Shown in pieces: positions 9,634-20,573 of a stretch of DNA of 64,000 nucleotides (within the stretch, counting starts at the first letter, position 1; each line of letters begins with the position of its first letter). The notes beneath the pieces were generated by a model. The model saw only the letters and a list, made by a program, of their open reading frames with translations. It ran no database searches and had not been told where the DNA came from. The stretch lies in contig NZ_AYMU01000007.1 in assembly GCF_000633395.1 (NCBI RefSeq), positions 124,001-188,000 of the forward strand, in the 5' to 3' direction. A program made the position numbers and the translations under genes. The stretch is from Pseudomonas sp. PH1b (GTDB taxonomy: Bacteria > Pseudomonadota > Gammaproteobacteria > Pseudomonadales > Pseudomonadaceae).

Positions 9634-10374
9634 ATGAGTCTGCAAGGTAAAGTTGCACTGGTAACCGGCGCCAGCCGTGGTATCGGCCAGGCCATCGCCC
9701 TGGAGTTGGGGCGCATGGGCGCCACCGTGGTGGGTACCGCCACCTCCGCTTCGGGTGCCGAGCGCATTGCTGCCACCCTCAAGGAAAATGGCATCCAGGG
9801 CACCGGCCTTGAGTTGAACGTTACCAGTGACGAATCCGTGGCTGCAGTCCTGGCCAGCATCACTGAGCAGTTCGGTGCGCCGGCGATCCTGGTGAACAAT
9901 GCCGGTATCACCCGCGACAACCTGATGATGCGCATGAAAGATGACGAGTGGTACGACGTGGTCGATACCAACTTGAACAGCCTGTATCGCCTGTCCAAGG
10001 GCGTTCTGCGTGGCATGACCAAGGCTCGTTGGGGTCGAATTATCAGTATTGGCTCGGTAGTGGGTGCCATGGGCAACGCAGGCCAAGTAAACTACGCCGC
10101 CGCCAAGGCCGGTCTGGAAGGTTTCAGTCGTGCCCTGGCGCGTGAAGTCGGTTCTCGGTCGATCACTGTGAACTCGGTGGCTCCAGGTTTTATCGATACC
10201 GATATGACCCGTGAACTGCCGGAAGCGCAGCGTGAAGCCCTGCTGACACAAATTCCGCTGGGTCGTCTGGGGCAAGCTCAAGAGATCGCGCAAGTGGTCG
10301 CTTTTCTGGCGTCGGACGGTGCGGCCTACGTTACCGGGGCTACAATCCCGGTCAACGGCGGGATGTACATGTAA
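9634..10374 (+). CDS. fabG: 3-oxoacyl-ACP reductase FabG
   Basis: NADPH-dependent reductase of the fatty acid elongation cycle. The 246-residue SDR enzyme has the cofactor motif TGASRGIGQA near residue 11 and the catalytic set Ser141, Tyr154 and Lys158 in GSVVGAMGNAGQVNYAAAK. An AGGAGAAG ribosome site lies 7 nt before the ATG. It belongs to the plsX-fabD-fabG-acpP-fabF cluster. Confidence 0.97.
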   Translation: MSLQGKVALVTGASRGIGQAIALELGRMGATVVGTATSASGAERIAATLKENGIQGTGLELNVTSDESVAAVLASITEQFGAPAILVNNAGITRDNLMMRMKDDEWYDVVDTNLNSLYRLSKGVLRGMTKARWGRIISIGSVVGAMGNAGQVNYAAAKAGLEGFSRALAREVGSRSITVNSVAPGFIDTDMTRELPEAQREALLTQIPLGRLGQAQEIAQVVAFLASDGAAYVTGATIPVNGGMYM

Positions 10375-10490
10375 GTCAAATGTGACGGATTGCTTCAAAA
10401 AAATGTCATACGAGCTGTCTAAAATCCGTTATAAAGCTGCAATCTATTTATAGGCAGATGGCCAAAGGGTTTGAGGAGCGAAGCTTTCAG

Positions 10491-10518
10491 TTGAAAAGCT
10501 GAAAAGCCTTTCTATACA
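10491..10518 (+). promoter_or_regulatory. Sigma-70 promoter of acpP
   Basis: A -35 TTGAAA (10491-10496) and a -10 TATACA (10513-10518) are separated by 16 nt. It would start transcription about 45 nt before acpP, giving the very abundant carrier protein its own promoter inside the fab cluster. The -35 box lies in the 3' arm of a small hairpin (AGCTTTC/GAAAAGCT). Confidence 0.7.
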
Positions 10519-10570
10519 CTTACCCACTGGCCAGCTGCCTGAATTTGTCCATTAGGAGTGAAAACAAGGT

Positions 10571-10807
10571 ATGAGCACCATCGAAGAGCGCGTCAAGAAA
10601 ATCGTTGCTGAGCAACTGGGCGTTAAAGAAGAAGAAGTTGTTAACACCGCTTCCTTCGTTGAAGACCTGGGTGCCGACTCCCTTGACACCGTTGAGCTGG
10701 TGATGGCTCTGGAAGAGGAATTCGAGACCGAAATCCCTGACGAAGAAGCTGAAAAGATCACTACCGTTCAAGCAGCTATCGACTACGTTACCAGCCACCA
10801 GGCTTAA
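10571..10807 (+). CDS. acpP: Acyl carrier protein AcpP
   Basis: Carries the growing acyl chain on a 4'-phosphopantetheine arm attached to Ser37 in GADSLDTVE. The 78-residue, strongly acidic product is a near-typical bacterial ACP. Codon use is noticeably biased compared with its neighbours (many GAA/GTT/AAC codons), as expected for a very highly expressed gene. It has its own promoter and a strong terminator 30 nt downstream, so a large share of its mRNA should be monocistronic. Confidence 0.99.
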   Translation: MSTIEERVKKIVAEQLGVKEEEVVNTASFVEDLGADSLDTVELVMALEEEFETEIPDEEAEKITTVQAAIDYVTSHQA

Positions 10808-10836
10808 TCGTTTGTAGTCGTCTTTTGCTGTCATGG

Positions 10837-10872
10837 AAAAACCGCACTGCCGTTACGGCGTGCGGTTTTTTC
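10837..10872 (+). terminator. Terminator after acpP
   Basis: Arms AAAAACCGCAC and GTGCGGTTTTTT enclose an inner TGCCGTTACGGC hairpin, followed by a U-run. It would end most acpP transcripts before fabF. Confidence 0.93.
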
Positions 10873-10917
10873 TTTAGGCCTGATACAAAGTGTCGTCATT
10901 AGAAAAAGGAGAGTGCT

Positions 10918-12162
10918 GTGTCGCGTAGACGCGTCGTAGTCACCGGTATGGGTATGTTGTCGCCACTGGGTACGGATGTGCCAAGCAGCTGGCAGGGCAT
11001 TCTGGCTGGCCAAAGTGGCATCGGTCTGATCGAACACACCGACCTTTCTGCCTATTCCACCCGTTTTGGCGGCTCGGTAAAGGGCTTCAATGTCGAGGAA
11101 TACCTGTCGGTCAAAGAGGCCCGCAAACTCGACCTGTTCATTCAATACGGCTTGGCGGCCGGTTTCCAGGCGGTGCGCAATGCCGGGCTGGAAGTCACCG
11201 ATGCCAACCGTGAGCGCATCGGCGTGGCCATGGGTTCGGGTATTGGCGGTTTGACCAATATCGAGGAAACCAGCCGCATCCTGCATGATTCCGGCCCACG
11301 GCGGATTTCTCCGTTCTTCGTGCCTGGCTCGATCATCAATATGATTTCCGGCTTCCTGTCCATCCACCTGGGTGCCCAGGGGCCGAACTACGCTATTTCC
11401 ACGGCCTGCACCACCGGCACCCACTGCATCGGCATGGCCGCGCGCAACATCGCCTACGGCGAAGCCGACGTGATGATCGCCGGCGGTGCTGAAATGGCTG
11501 CCTGTGGCCTGGGCATGGGCGGCTTCGGCGCGTCCCGTGCGCTGTCGACCCGCAATGACGAGCCGACCCGCGCCAGCCGTCCATGGGACAAGGGCCGTGA
11601 TGGCTTCGTGCTGTCCGACGGTGCCGGTGCCCTGGTCCTCGAAGAGCTGGAGCACGCCAAGGCGCGTGGTGCCACCATCTACGCTGAACTGATCGGCTTC
11701 GGCATGAGCGGCGACGCCTATCACATGACGTCGCCTCCCGCCGACGGTGCCGGTGCGGCGCGCTGCATCGCCAATGCCCTGCGCGACGCCCAGCTCAATG
11801 TCGACCAGGTGCAGTACATCAACGCCCATGGCACTTCGACCCCAGCCGGTGACCTGGCCGAGGCCGAGGCGATCAAGAGCGTGTTCGGCGATCACGCCTA
11901 CAAGCTGGCGGTCAGCTCCACCAAGTCCATGACCGGCCACCTGTTGGGGGCCGCCGGGGCGATCGAGGCGATCTTCAGCGTGCTGGCAATCAACAGCCAG
12001 GCCGCGCCGCCCACCATCAACCTGGATGAGCCGGATGAAGGCTGCGATCTCGATTTCGTGCCGCACACCGCGCGCAGCATGGACATCGACGTAGTGCTGT
12101 CCAACTCCTTCGGTTTTGGTGGCACCAATGGCTCCCTGGTGTTCCGCCGGTTCGCCGAGTGA
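10918..12162 (+). CDS. fabF: Beta-ketoacyl-ACP synthase II FabF
   Basis: Condensing enzyme of fatty acid elongation. The 414-residue protein has the acyl-accepting Cys164 in [10 protein letters not shown] and the two catalytic His residues in [11 protein letters not shown] and GHLLGAAGA. The start is GTG with an AAAGGAGAG ribosome site. It overlaps pabC: the TGA of fabF and the ATG of pabC share bases (TGATG), indicating coupled translation. Confidence 0.97.
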   Translation: MSRRRVVVTGMGMLSPLGTDVPSSWQGILAGQSGIGLIEHTDLSAYSTRFGGSVKGFNVEEYLSVKEARKLDLFIQYGLAAGFQAVRNAGLEVTDANRERIGVAMGSGIGGLTNIEETSRILHDSGPRRISPFFVPGSIINMISGFLSIHLGAQGPNYAISTACTTGTHCIGMAARNIAYGEADVMIAGGAEMAACGLGMGGFGASRALSTRNDEPTRASRPWDKGRDGFVLSDGAGALVLEELEHAKARGATIYAELIGFGMSGDAYHMTSPPADGAGAARCIANALRDAQLNVDQVQYINAHGTSTPAGDLAEAEAIKSVFGDHAYKLAVSSTKSMTGHLLGAAGAIEAIFSVLAINSQAAPPTINLDEPDEGCDLDFVPHTARSMDIDVVLSNSFGFGGTNGSLVFRRFAE

Positions 12163-12977
12163 TGCACAGCTGGGTCGACGGTCAGCCGGCTGACGCACTG
12201 TCGCTCAAGGACCGCGGCCTGGCTTACGGTGATGGTCTGTTCGAGACCATTGCCGTCAAATCCGGGCGCCCGCAGCTGCTGGAGCGGCATCTGCAGCGTC
12301 TGGCCGAAGGATGTCGGCGCCTGGCCCTGACGGCGGATCAAGCCCTGATCCGCAGTGAGCTGCAGGCCTATGCGGCGGCTTTGGGGGAGGGGGTGCTCAA
12401 GCTGATCCTGACCCGAGGCGACAGCCAGCGCGGCTATGCCGCCGATCCTGCAAGCGCTGCACGGCGGATTCTCCAGGGCTCCGCATTGCCGGTGTATCCC
12501 CTGGCCCATGCCGAGCAAGGCGTTCGTCTGTTTGCCTGTACCACGCGCCTGGCCGAGCAGCCGCTGCTGGCCGGCCTCAAGCACCTCAATCGTCTGGAAC
12601 AGGTTCTGGCTCGTGCCGAGTGGCGTGATGCCGAGCATGCCGAAGGCTTGATGCGAGATACCTCTGGGCGAGTTATCGAAGGCGTGTTCAGCAACCTGTT
12701 CCTGGTCAGCCAGGGGCGGCTGCTGACGGCTGACCTGAGTCGCTGCGGCGTGGCCGGGGTGATGCGCGCTGAAATATTGTTTCAGGCCGAGTCATTGGGC
12801 ATCCCCGCGCAAGTCGCGGATATCAGTCTCGATCAGCTGCAACAGGCTGATGAAGTCTTTGTCTGCAACAGTGTCTATGGCGTCTGGCCAGTGCTCGACT
12901 GTGCCGGGATGAGCTGGTCGGCGGGTGCGCTCACCCGTAAACTGCAGGGCATTACCCGCGCACTACTGGATGCTTGA
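12162..12977 (+). CDS. pabC: Aminodeoxychorismate lyase PabC
   Basis: PLP enzyme that splits 4-amino-4-deoxychorismate into p-aminobenzoate and pyruvate for folate synthesis. The 271-residue protein belongs to fold-type IV transaminases; GLADGD-like DRGLAYGDGLFETI near the N-terminus and the Lys of GLKHLNRLEQV are family marks. The ATG at 12162 and a GTG at 12159 are both possible starts; I prefer the ATG. The partner enzyme pabB is encoded far away, at 61237-62577. Confidence 0.94.
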   Translation: MHSWVDGQPADALSLKDRGLAYGDGLFETIAVKSGRPQLLERHLQRLAEGCRRLALTADQALIRSELQAYAAALGEGVLKLILTRGDSQRGYAADPASAARRILQGSALPVYPLAHAEQGVRLFACTTRLAEQPLLAGLKHLNRLEQVLARAEWRDAEHAEGLMRDTSGRVIEGVFSNLFLVSQGRLLTADLSRCGVAGVMRAEILFQAESLGIPAQVADISLDQLQQADEVFVCNSVYGVWPVLDCAGMSWSAGALTRKLQGITRALLDA

Positions 12978-12980
12978 TTC

Positions 12981-14180
12981 GTGAGACGTAAATTACTGCT
13001 CCTGCTGGAAACCGGACTGGTCCTGGCAGGACTGCTGTTGGGTGCGAGTGCCTGGAAACTGCACTCGGCCCTGGAACAACCGCTGAACCTGAGCCAGGAA
13101 CAGTTGCTCGATGTTCCCGCCGGCTCGACGCCCACCGGCACCTTCAATCGTCTGCAAGCCGAGGGTGTGCTCGATGATGCCTTCTGGCTGCGCCTGTACT
13201 GGCGCTTCAATCTGGCGGGCCAGCCTCTGCACAGCGGCGAGTACCGCATGACCCCGGGCATGACCGCCGAAGGCCTGATCGGCCTCTGGCAGCGCGGTGA
13301 GGTGGTGCAGTACAGCCTGACCCTGGTAGAAGGCTGGAACTTTCGCCAGGTACGCAGCGCCCTGGCCAAGAGCGAAAAACTGCAGCAGACCCTGACGGGG
13401 CTCAGCGACAGCCAGGTGATGGAAAAGCTTGGGCATCCTGGGGTTTTCCCTGAAGGGCGTTTCTTCCCTGACACCTATCGTTTCGTTCGGGGCATGACCG
13501 ACGCCGAGCTTCTGGAAAAAGCCTACGACCGCCTGGACGATGTGCTGGCCAAGGAGTGGAGCAAGCGTGCCGAGGATGCGCCTTACAGCGATCCTTATCA
13601 GGCGCTGATCATGGCCTCGCTGGTGGAGAAGGAAACCGGCGTACCCCAGGAGCGCGGGCAGATCGCAGGGGTGTTCGTGCGGCGCATGCAGATTGGCATG
13701 CTGCTGCAGACCGATCCTACGGTGATCTACGGCCTCGGTGAGCGTTACACCGGCAAGTTGACCCGGGCTCATCTCAAGGAAGCCACGCCCTATAACACCT
13801 ACGTGATTGCCGGCCTGCCGCCGACGCCGATCGCCATGGTCGGACGCGAGGCGATCCACGCCGCCCTCAACCCGGTGCCCGGCAAGAGCCTGTATTTTGT
13901 CGCACGGGGCGACGGCAGCCATGTGTTCTCCGATGACCTGGATGCCCACAACAGCGCGGTGCGCGAGTTTCAGCTCAAGCGTCGCGCCGACTACCGTTCC
14001 AGCCCGGCCCCAGCCGCCACGCCAGCGGCTCCCGAAGCTGCAAGTCCGGTGCCGGCGCCGCCTGCAGCCCCTGGTCCGGAGACGGCTCCGGCAAGCGCTC
14101 CGCAAGCTGCGCCCGAGCCGGCTGCGGCTCCGGCTGCTGCCGAGCCTGTGCCCGAGCCCGCGGCGAAAAGCCCGCAATGA
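12981..14180 (+). CDS. mltG: Endolytic murein transglycosylase MltG
   Basis: Cuts nascent glycan strands in the periplasm and so limits their length. The 399-residue protein starts with GTG, has one N-terminal membrane anchor (about residues 4-24) and a YceG domain. The conserved MASLVEKETG segment holds the catalytic Glu. The last ~65 residues form an unusual Ala/Pro/Glu-rich tail that most MltG proteins lack, probably a disordered extension. It lies 3 nt after pabC and 19 nt before tmk, the normal order. Confidence 0.95.
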   Translation: MRRKLLLLLETGLVLAGLLLGASAWKLHSALEQPLNLSQEQLLDVPAGSTPTGTFNRLQAEGVLDDAFWLRLYWRFNLAGQPLHSGEYRMTPGMTAEGLIGLWQRGEVVQYSLTLVEGWNFRQVRSALAKSEKLQQTLTGLSDSQVMEKLGHPGVFPEGRFFPDTYRFVRGMTDAELLEKAYDRLDDVLAKEWSKRAEDAPYSDPYQALIMASLVEKETGVPQERGQIAGVFVRRMQIGMLLQTDPTVIYGLGERYTGKLTRAHLKEATPYNTYVIAGLPPTPIAMVGREAIHAALNPVPGKSLYFVARGDGSHVFSDDLDAHNSAVREFQLKRRADYRSSPAPAATPAAPEAASPVPAPPAAPGPETAPASAPQAAPEPAAAPAAAEPVPEPAAKSPQ

Positions 14181-14190
14181 CATTGATTAA

Positions 14191-15811
<1,621 letters not shown>

Positions 15812-15841
15812 CCCGCAGCGCCTAGACTCAGCGTTGTTTCC

Positions 15842-15863
15842 GCCCGGGCGCCAAAGTCCGGGC
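15842..15863 (+). terminator. Possible weak terminator in the holB-tatD gap
   Basis: Arms GCCCGG and CCGGGC enclose a 10-nt loop, followed by CCTTCATT. The U-run is poor, so this may be only a stable hairpin left in the gap. Confidence 0.3.
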
Positions 15864-15895
15864 CCTTCATTGATCGGATGTAGTTGTAGCCTCCT

Positions 15896-16681
15896 ATGCT
15901 CGTAGATTCCCATTGCCACCTTGATCGCCTCGACCTCGCCGCTCATGACGGCTCCCTGGATGCCGCGCTGACTGCCGCCCGCCAACGGGGGGTAGGGCAC
16001 TTCCTGTGCATTGGTGTCAGCGCCGACAACGCGGCGGACGTCAAGGCCCTGGCCGAGCGCTATGACGATGTCGACTGCTCGGTGGGCGTGCATCCGCTGG
16101 ATGTGCAGCCCGGCGCAGCGCCGGCCCTGGACTGGCTGCTGGATGAACTGAACCACCCTCGGGTAGTGGCCATTGGCGAGACTGGCCTGGACTATCACTA
16201 CGAGCCGGAAGCCGCCGAGCTGCAGCAGGAATCCTTCCGCCTGCACCTGCAGGCCGCCCAGCAGACCGGCAAACCGGTGGTGGTGCACACCCGTGGCGCC
16301 CGCGCCGACACCCTGGCACTGCTGCGCGAGGCGGCATTGCCCAATGCCGGTGTGCTGCATTGCTTCACCGAAGACTGGGAAATGGCCAAGGCGGCCCTGG
16401 ACCTGGGTTTCTATATTTCCCTCTCGGGGATCGTCACCTTCCGCAATGCCGATGCCCTGCGGGACGTGGCCCGACAGGTGCCGGCCGACCGGCTGCTGGT
16501 GGAGACCGATTCGCCTTACCTGGCGCCGATCCCCTATCGCGGCAAGCCCAACCTGCCGCAGTACGTGCGCGAGGTGGCGGAGTTCCTGGCGATGCTGCGG
16601 GGCGAAAGCTATGAAGCCTTTGCCCAGCAGACCACGGCCAACTTCAAGCGCCTGTTCCCCTTGGCGCGGGTCAAGGGCTGA
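15896..16681 (+). CDS. tatD: TatD-family metal-dependent DNase
   Basis: A 261-residue TIM-barrel hydrolase; relatives act as 3'-5' nucleases in DNA repair and D-aminoacyl-tRNA quality control. Metal ligands are visible in order: DSHCHLD (His6, His8), the Glu of GETGLDYHY, the His of VVHTRGA, the His of LHCFTED and the Asp of ETDSPYLAP. No Shine-Dalgarno sequence precedes the ATG; the sequence there is CCTCCT. It ends the long housekeeping run and meets the sRNA candidate tail to tail. Confidence 0.94.
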   Translation: MLVDSHCHLDRLDLAAHDGSLDAALTAARQRGVGHFLCIGVSADNAADVKALAERYDDVDCSVGVHPLDVQPGAAPALDWLLDELNHPRVVAIGETGLDYHYEPEAAELQQESFRLHLQAAQQTGKPVVVHTRGARADTLALLREAALPNAGVLHCFTEDWEMAKAALDLGFYISLSGIVTFRNADALRDVARQVPADRLLVETDSPYLAPIPYRGKPNLPQYVREVAEFLAMLRGESYEAFAQQTTANFKRLFPLARVKG

Positions 16682-16719
16682 GCCTGGGGCGCAGGGTGCA
16701 CTGGCGCTGAATTGCAGGC

Positions 16720-16755
16720 AAAAAAAACCCGGGTTCTGGGGGGTGAATCCGGGTT
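16720..16755 (-). terminator. Terminator of the sRNA candidate
   Basis: Minus-strand arms AACCCGG and CCGGGTT flank a C-rich loop, followed by eight U. On the plus strand there is no U-run, so it does not serve tatD well. Confidence 0.85.
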
Positions 16756-16837
16756 AAGACCATTAGGAGTAAAACTAAGGCACGCGGTCCTTCGGTACCT
16801 TGATCGGCGTTTCACTTGGGGGAGATGTCCCGCCGAC
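16720..16837 (-). ncRNA. rgsA: Probable RgsA (P16) small regulatory RNA
   Basis: RgsA is an RpoS-dependent, Gac-influenced sRNA of Pseudomonas linked to peroxide resistance; in P. aeruginosa it lies next to tatD, in the direction of a TetR gene. Here the same gap, on the minus strand, has a sigma-S-like -10 element CAATACTT (16850-16843), then about 118 nt rich in unpaired C-runs (CTCCCCC, ACCCCCC). It ends in a strong terminator with arms AACCCGG/CCGGGTT and eight U residues at 16727-16720. The terminator is seen; the -10 and identity are inferred from position and form, as I could not compare sequences. Confidence 0.62.
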
Positions 16838-17490
16838 AGTTGAAGTATTGATCACTATTGCATTCAGTCCAGTTGCCCCTGCTCGTTTTTTAAACAAATT
16901 TGGAATACGCGCGCTTCGCTTGAGTTCTCATTTTCGTTGCCTGTATCGCCGTTTTCGACGCGATCGGCGAATATCACCTGATTTTTAGCTGATAAGACTA
17001 AAGATAGCCGCGTTTTCCTGAAAGTTTTCTACGCAGCCTGTTGCAGTTTGCTGTATCGGCCAGGCGGGCAGTTATCAACGCCATCGATACTTTCGGATTA
17101 TTCTTCCGCTCTTATAGGGTTTCTCTGATGCTGTGCGCCGGCAGTTGCGTTGGCCCGCTGAGCGACGAATCAGCCGGGTAATGGTGGTATTGCGACTTGT
17201 CGAGGTCTTTGCGTCGCACGCAGGGCGTAGGGCGATCCAGGGTGCTGGTTGCAGGAAAAACCAGACTTTGCGGTCTGATCCGGAGCTTGGCGGCTGTAGA
17301 AGTTTTTTATTTGAACCCTGGCCCGGCCCCGTATTCACGGGATTTCCCTGGCTTTTGGCGCCTGTCCGGACGGTTCTGTCGGGGCAGCTTTTGCACCAGA
17401 AACACCTGCAACGATGGATGATCCGTGCATTTTGGCGCAAGTTAGGCATAATACGCGGCTTCGATTTTGACCCCGAACAGACCTTTTCTT
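16838..17490. other. Gene-free stretch between the sRNA and tetR
   Basis: About 650 nt of lower-GC sequence with no supported gene on either strand. It contains a small hairpin CAGAC/GTCTG at about 17262-17277. A possible -10 for the TetR gene, CATAAT, lies near 17449, with only a poor -35. Open frames here are short and lack ribosome sites. Confidence 0.5.
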
Positions 17491-18129
17491 ATGCAGAAAG
17501 AACCTCGTAAGGTCCGTGAGTTTCGTCGCCGCGAGCAAGAAATTCTCGATACCGCGCTCAAGCTGTTCCTCGAACAAGGTGAAGACAGTGTCACCGTCGA
17601 GATGATTGCTGATGCCGTGGGTATCGGCAAAGGGACCATCTACAAGCACTTCAAGTCCAAGGCGGAGATCTACCTGCGTCTGATGCTCGACTACGAGCGT
17701 GACCTGAACGAGCTGCTGCACTCTGCCGACGTCGACAAGGACAAGGAGGCCCTGTCCCGGGCCTACTTCGAATTCCGCATGCGCGATCCGCAGCGCTACC
17801 GACTGTTTGATCGCCTGGAAGAGAAGGTGGTCAAGGGCAATCAGGTACCGGAGATGGTCGAGGAACTGCACAAGATCCGCGCTTCCAACTTCGAACGCCT
17901 GACCCTGCTGATCAAGGGCCGCATCAGCGAAGGCAAGCTGGAAGACGTTCCGCCTTATTTCCACTACTGCGCATCCTGGGCGCTGGTGCACGGCGCAGTG
18001 GCGCTGTACCACTCGCCGTTCTGGAGCAATGTGCTGGAGGATCAGGAAGGTTTCTTCCAGTTCCTGATGGACATCGGCGTGCGCATGGGCAACAAGCGCA
18101 AGCGCGACCCCGACACCTCGAACAGCTGA
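17491..18129 (+). CDS. TetR/AcrR-family transcriptional regulator
   Basis: A 212-residue repressor-type protein with an N-terminal TetR helix-turn-helix: the segment TVEMIADAVGIGKGTIYKHF lies near residues 38-57. A helical ligand-binding domain follows and a basic tail ends the protein. The ATG at 17491 is preferred over 17467 because it begins the conserved MQKEPRKVREFRRRE opening. The neighbours are a MoaA-like enzyme and two conserved small proteins. The target is unknown; it may control itself. The placement beside tatD and rgsA matches P. aeruginosa gene order as I remember it. Confidence 0.9.
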   Translation: MQKEPRKVREFRRREQEILDTALKLFLEQGEDSVTVEMIADAVGIGKGTIYKHFKSKAEIYLRLMLDYERDLNELLHSADVDKDKEALSRAYFEFRMRDPQRYRLFDRLEEKVVKGNQVPEMVEELHKIRASNFERLTLLIKGRISEGKLEDVPPYFHYCASWALVHGAVALYHSPFWSNVLEDQEGFFQFLMDIGVRMGNKRKRDPDTSNS

Positions 18130-18268
18130 GGCATTCAGCCGTTGCCAGATGCCCTCGGGAAACTGTATGGCGCAGTGTCCGAGGCATATACTCAGGCATG
18201 GGACTTGCCAAAACCTGATTTTTGAGTCAGGTTTTGCCCGGTTCTCCCTTCCTACGCCGGAGTCATCC

Positions 18269-19237
18269 ATGATCGTTGATCGCCAAGGCAGACGCTTTCG
18301 CAACTTGCGGATCAGCCTGACGTCTGCCTGCAACTATGCCTGTACCTACTGCGTGCCTGACGGCAAGCGGCTGGTGGCTGCCCAGGACGAGTTGTCGGCC
18401 GGTGCGATGGCCCGTGGCGTGGCGTACCTGATGGAAGCAGCCGGCATCGAGCGCTTGCGCATCACCGGCGGGGAGCCTCTGGTCAGCCCCAAGCTGGAAA
18501 CCTTCATGGGGGCGGTGGGGCAACTGGGGCTGGAAGACATCAGCCTGACCACCAACGGCCAGCTCCTGGCGCGCAAGCTGCCGCTGCTGGTGGATGCGGG
18601 GATCCGTCGGATCAACGTTTCGCTCGATACCCTGGATGCCCTGGCCTTTCGCAGCATCGCCCGTGGCGGCGACCTGGCCACAGTGCTGGACGGCATGCAG
18701 CAGGCGCGGGCGGCGGGGCTGAAGATCAAGGTCAACATGGTGCCGTTGCGCGGACAGAACCTGGACCAGGTCATGCCGCTGCTCGATTACTGCCTGGACC
18801 AGGGTTACGAGCTGCGCTTCATCGAGTTGATGCGCATGGGCCACCTGGCCAGTGACGGCAATGCCTTCCTGCAGCAGTTTGTCAGCCTGCAAAACCTGCT
18901 GGATCTGATCGGCCAGCGATATGAGTACCTGCAGGCCGATGCGCCGATGGACGCTACCGCCGTGCGCTACGAGATTCCCGGTCGCGGCCATTTCGGTGTG
19001 ATTGCCAATGAAAGCGTGCCGTTTTGCCGGACCTGCTCGCGCTTGCGGCTGTCCTCCACCGGCTGGCTGCATGGCTGCCTGTCATCGAGCAATCGCCACT
19101 ATGTTGGCGATCTGCTGGACAAGCCGCGTCATCAAGCCTTGCCGGCGCTGCAGCGGTTGCTGGTCAAGGCGCTGGGTGACAAACAGGAGGTGGCATTCTC
19201 GGGCGGGGCCACGGTGATGAAGATCATTGGTGGCTAA
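18269..19237 (+). CDS. moaA: GTP 3',8-cyclase MoaA-type radical SAM enzyme
   Basis: First enzyme of molybdenum cofactor synthesis, converting GTP to 3',8-cyclo-7,8-dihydro-GTP. The 322-residue protein has the radical SAM cluster motif CNYACTYC near residue 24. The second 4Fe-4S cluster cysteines lie in CRTCSRLRLSSTGWLHGC, and the essential Gly-Gly tail (KIIGG) ends the protein. No other moa gene is nearby, so this is probably one of two moaA paralogues of the genome. The ATG at 18269 starts the conserved MIVDRQGRRFRNLRIS opening. Confidence 0.9.
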   Translation: MIVDRQGRRFRNLRISLTSACNYACTYCVPDGKRLVAAQDELSAGAMARGVAYLMEAAGIERLRITGGEPLVSPKLETFMGAVGQLGLEDISLTTNGQLLARKLPLLVDAGIRRINVSLDTLDALAFRSIARGGDLATVLDGMQQARAAGLKIKVNMVPLRGQNLDQVMPLLDYCLDQGYELRFIELMRMGHLASDGNAFLQQFVSLQNLLDLIGQRYEYLQADAPMDATAVRYEIPGRGHFGVIANESVPFCRTCSRLRLSSTGWLHGCLSSSNRHYVGDLLDKPRHQALPALQRLLVKALGDKQEVAFSGGATVMKIIGG

Positions 19238-19354
19238 GTCGGTTCTTTGCGGCACAAGATAGGCGCGCGGTGCCTTCCAGGGGCTCGAGCTGGCGCGGAA
19301 GCTGCATCTCGTGGCCATTCGCCGGTTTTCCGTCACCGGATTTTGGAGGGTAGG

Positions 19355-19957
19355 ATGCGTAGCCTGGTTTTGCTGCTGGCCTTTTTGGCGCTCGGCGGCT
19401 GCATGAATGTCAGTGATATGGGCGAAGGGGTCCGCTATCACTTGAGTGACGCGGGGGTGCTCGATCACAGCGATACCCGCCGTACCAGCTCATTCCGTAT
19501 TCAGCCTGATTCGTTCATTTTCATCGCCCAGGGACCCTTCGCACCGCCTGGCAGCGCTTATCCGCGGCCCAATGTGGTGGCCGAGGAAGCCTTCAACGGC
19601 TTTATCGAATATTTCCCCATGGTGCGTCGGGCCCGGGCTGCCGAAGGCTTGAACGAAGCCATGGCTGAGGCGCGGGAAGTGGGAGCGCATTACCTGCTTT
19701 ATGCGCGTTTTGCCAAGGCTGACGATCGTATCGGCAACTCCGATGAGTGGCTGGACCAGGAGGCAGTGGATCGCCTGGGGGTCGATACCAGTACGATCCA
19801 GCTGATGCTGATCGAGACCAGTACCCAGTACCTGATCGATTCGGCACGTATTCGCAGTCGTGGCGGTTTACTGACGTTCCACGACAACAAGCCACAGGAT
19901 CTGCTTGGCCCACCCTTGCAACAATACGCTCGCGGTTTGCTGGGTTTGAGTGATTGA
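19355..19957 (+). CDS. DUF4823-type outer-membrane lipoprotein
   Basis: A 200-residue lipoprotein with a short lipobox signal peptide (LAFLALGGC, acylated Cys18 or close) and no further membrane segment. It resembles the DUF4823 family of conserved Pseudomonas lipoproteins of unknown function. A GGAGGG ribosome site precedes the ATG. A DUF1285 gene follows 18 nt later and is probably cotranscribed. Confidence 0.82.
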   Translation: MRSLVLLLAFLALGGCMNVSDMGEGVRYHLSDAGVLDHSDTRRTSSFRIQPDSFIFIAQGPFAPPGSAYPRPNVVAEEAFNGFIEYFPMVRRARAAEGLNEAMAEAREVGAHYLLYARFAKADDRIGNSDEWLDQEAVDRLGVDTSTIQLMLIETSTQYLIDSARIRSRGGLLTFHDNKPQDLLGPPLQQYARGLLGLSD

Positions 19958-19975
19958 GTCATTGAGGAAAATGCT

Positions 19976-20539
19976 ATGAGTGGTCCAGGCAAGGCCAATG
20001 ACCTGTTGGCGCAGATTCCCAAGGCCGAGAAGGGCTTGCCGCCGGTCCACTTGTGGAACCCCGATTTCTGCGGCGATATCGACATGCGCATTGCCCGCGA
20101 CGGCACCTGGTACTACCTGGGCACGCCGATTGGTCGCAAGCCCATGGTCAAGCTGTTCTCCACCATTCTGCGCCGTGATGGCGACGACTACTTCCTCGTC
20201 ACGCCCGTGGAGAAGGTGGGGATCAAGGTCGATGACGCTCCCTTCGTCGCGGTGACCCTCGAGGTTGAGGGGCAGGGCGAAAGCCAGGTGCTGCGCTTTA
20301 GCACCAATGTCGATGAGCAGGTGCAGGCGGCTGAGCAGCACCCGCTGCGAGTACTGATCGACCCTGTGACTCAGGAGCCGGCGCCGTACATCCTGGTTCG
20401 GCACAATCTTGAGGCGCTGGTCCATCGCAATGTCTTCTACCAACTGGTGGAGCTGGCACAGGTTCGTGTCATCAATGGCCAGAATTGGCTTGGGGTCTGG
20501 AGCTGCGGAGTGTTCTTCCCTATAGGGCTTGAGCCCTGA
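19976..20539 (+). CDS. DUF1285 conserved protein
   Basis: A 187-residue soluble protein of the DUF1285 family, conserved next to the lipoprotein and TetR genes in pseudomonads. It opens with [20 protein letters not shown] and contains the family-type segment [20 protein letters not shown]. There is no signal peptide and no catalytic motif I can name. Function unknown. Confidence 0.85.
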   Translation: MSGPGKANDLLAQIPKAEKGLPPVHLWNPDFCGDIDMRIARDGTWYYLGTPIGRKPMVKLFSTILRRDGDDYFLVTPVEKVGIKVDDAPFVAVTLEVEGQGESQVLRFSTNVDEQVQAAEQHPLRVLIDPVTQEPAPYILVRHNLEALVHRNVFYQLVELAQVRVINGQNWLGVWSCGVFFPIGLEP

Positions 20540-20573
20540 ACAGGGATTTCAGACTGTTGTAGGACGATATTTC

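Noticed and set aside
16765..16930. Minus-strand reading ending in TPIKVPKDRVP inside the sRNA region
   Set aside because: It has no start codon before an in-frame stop, and the segment is better explained as the sRNA and its promoter.
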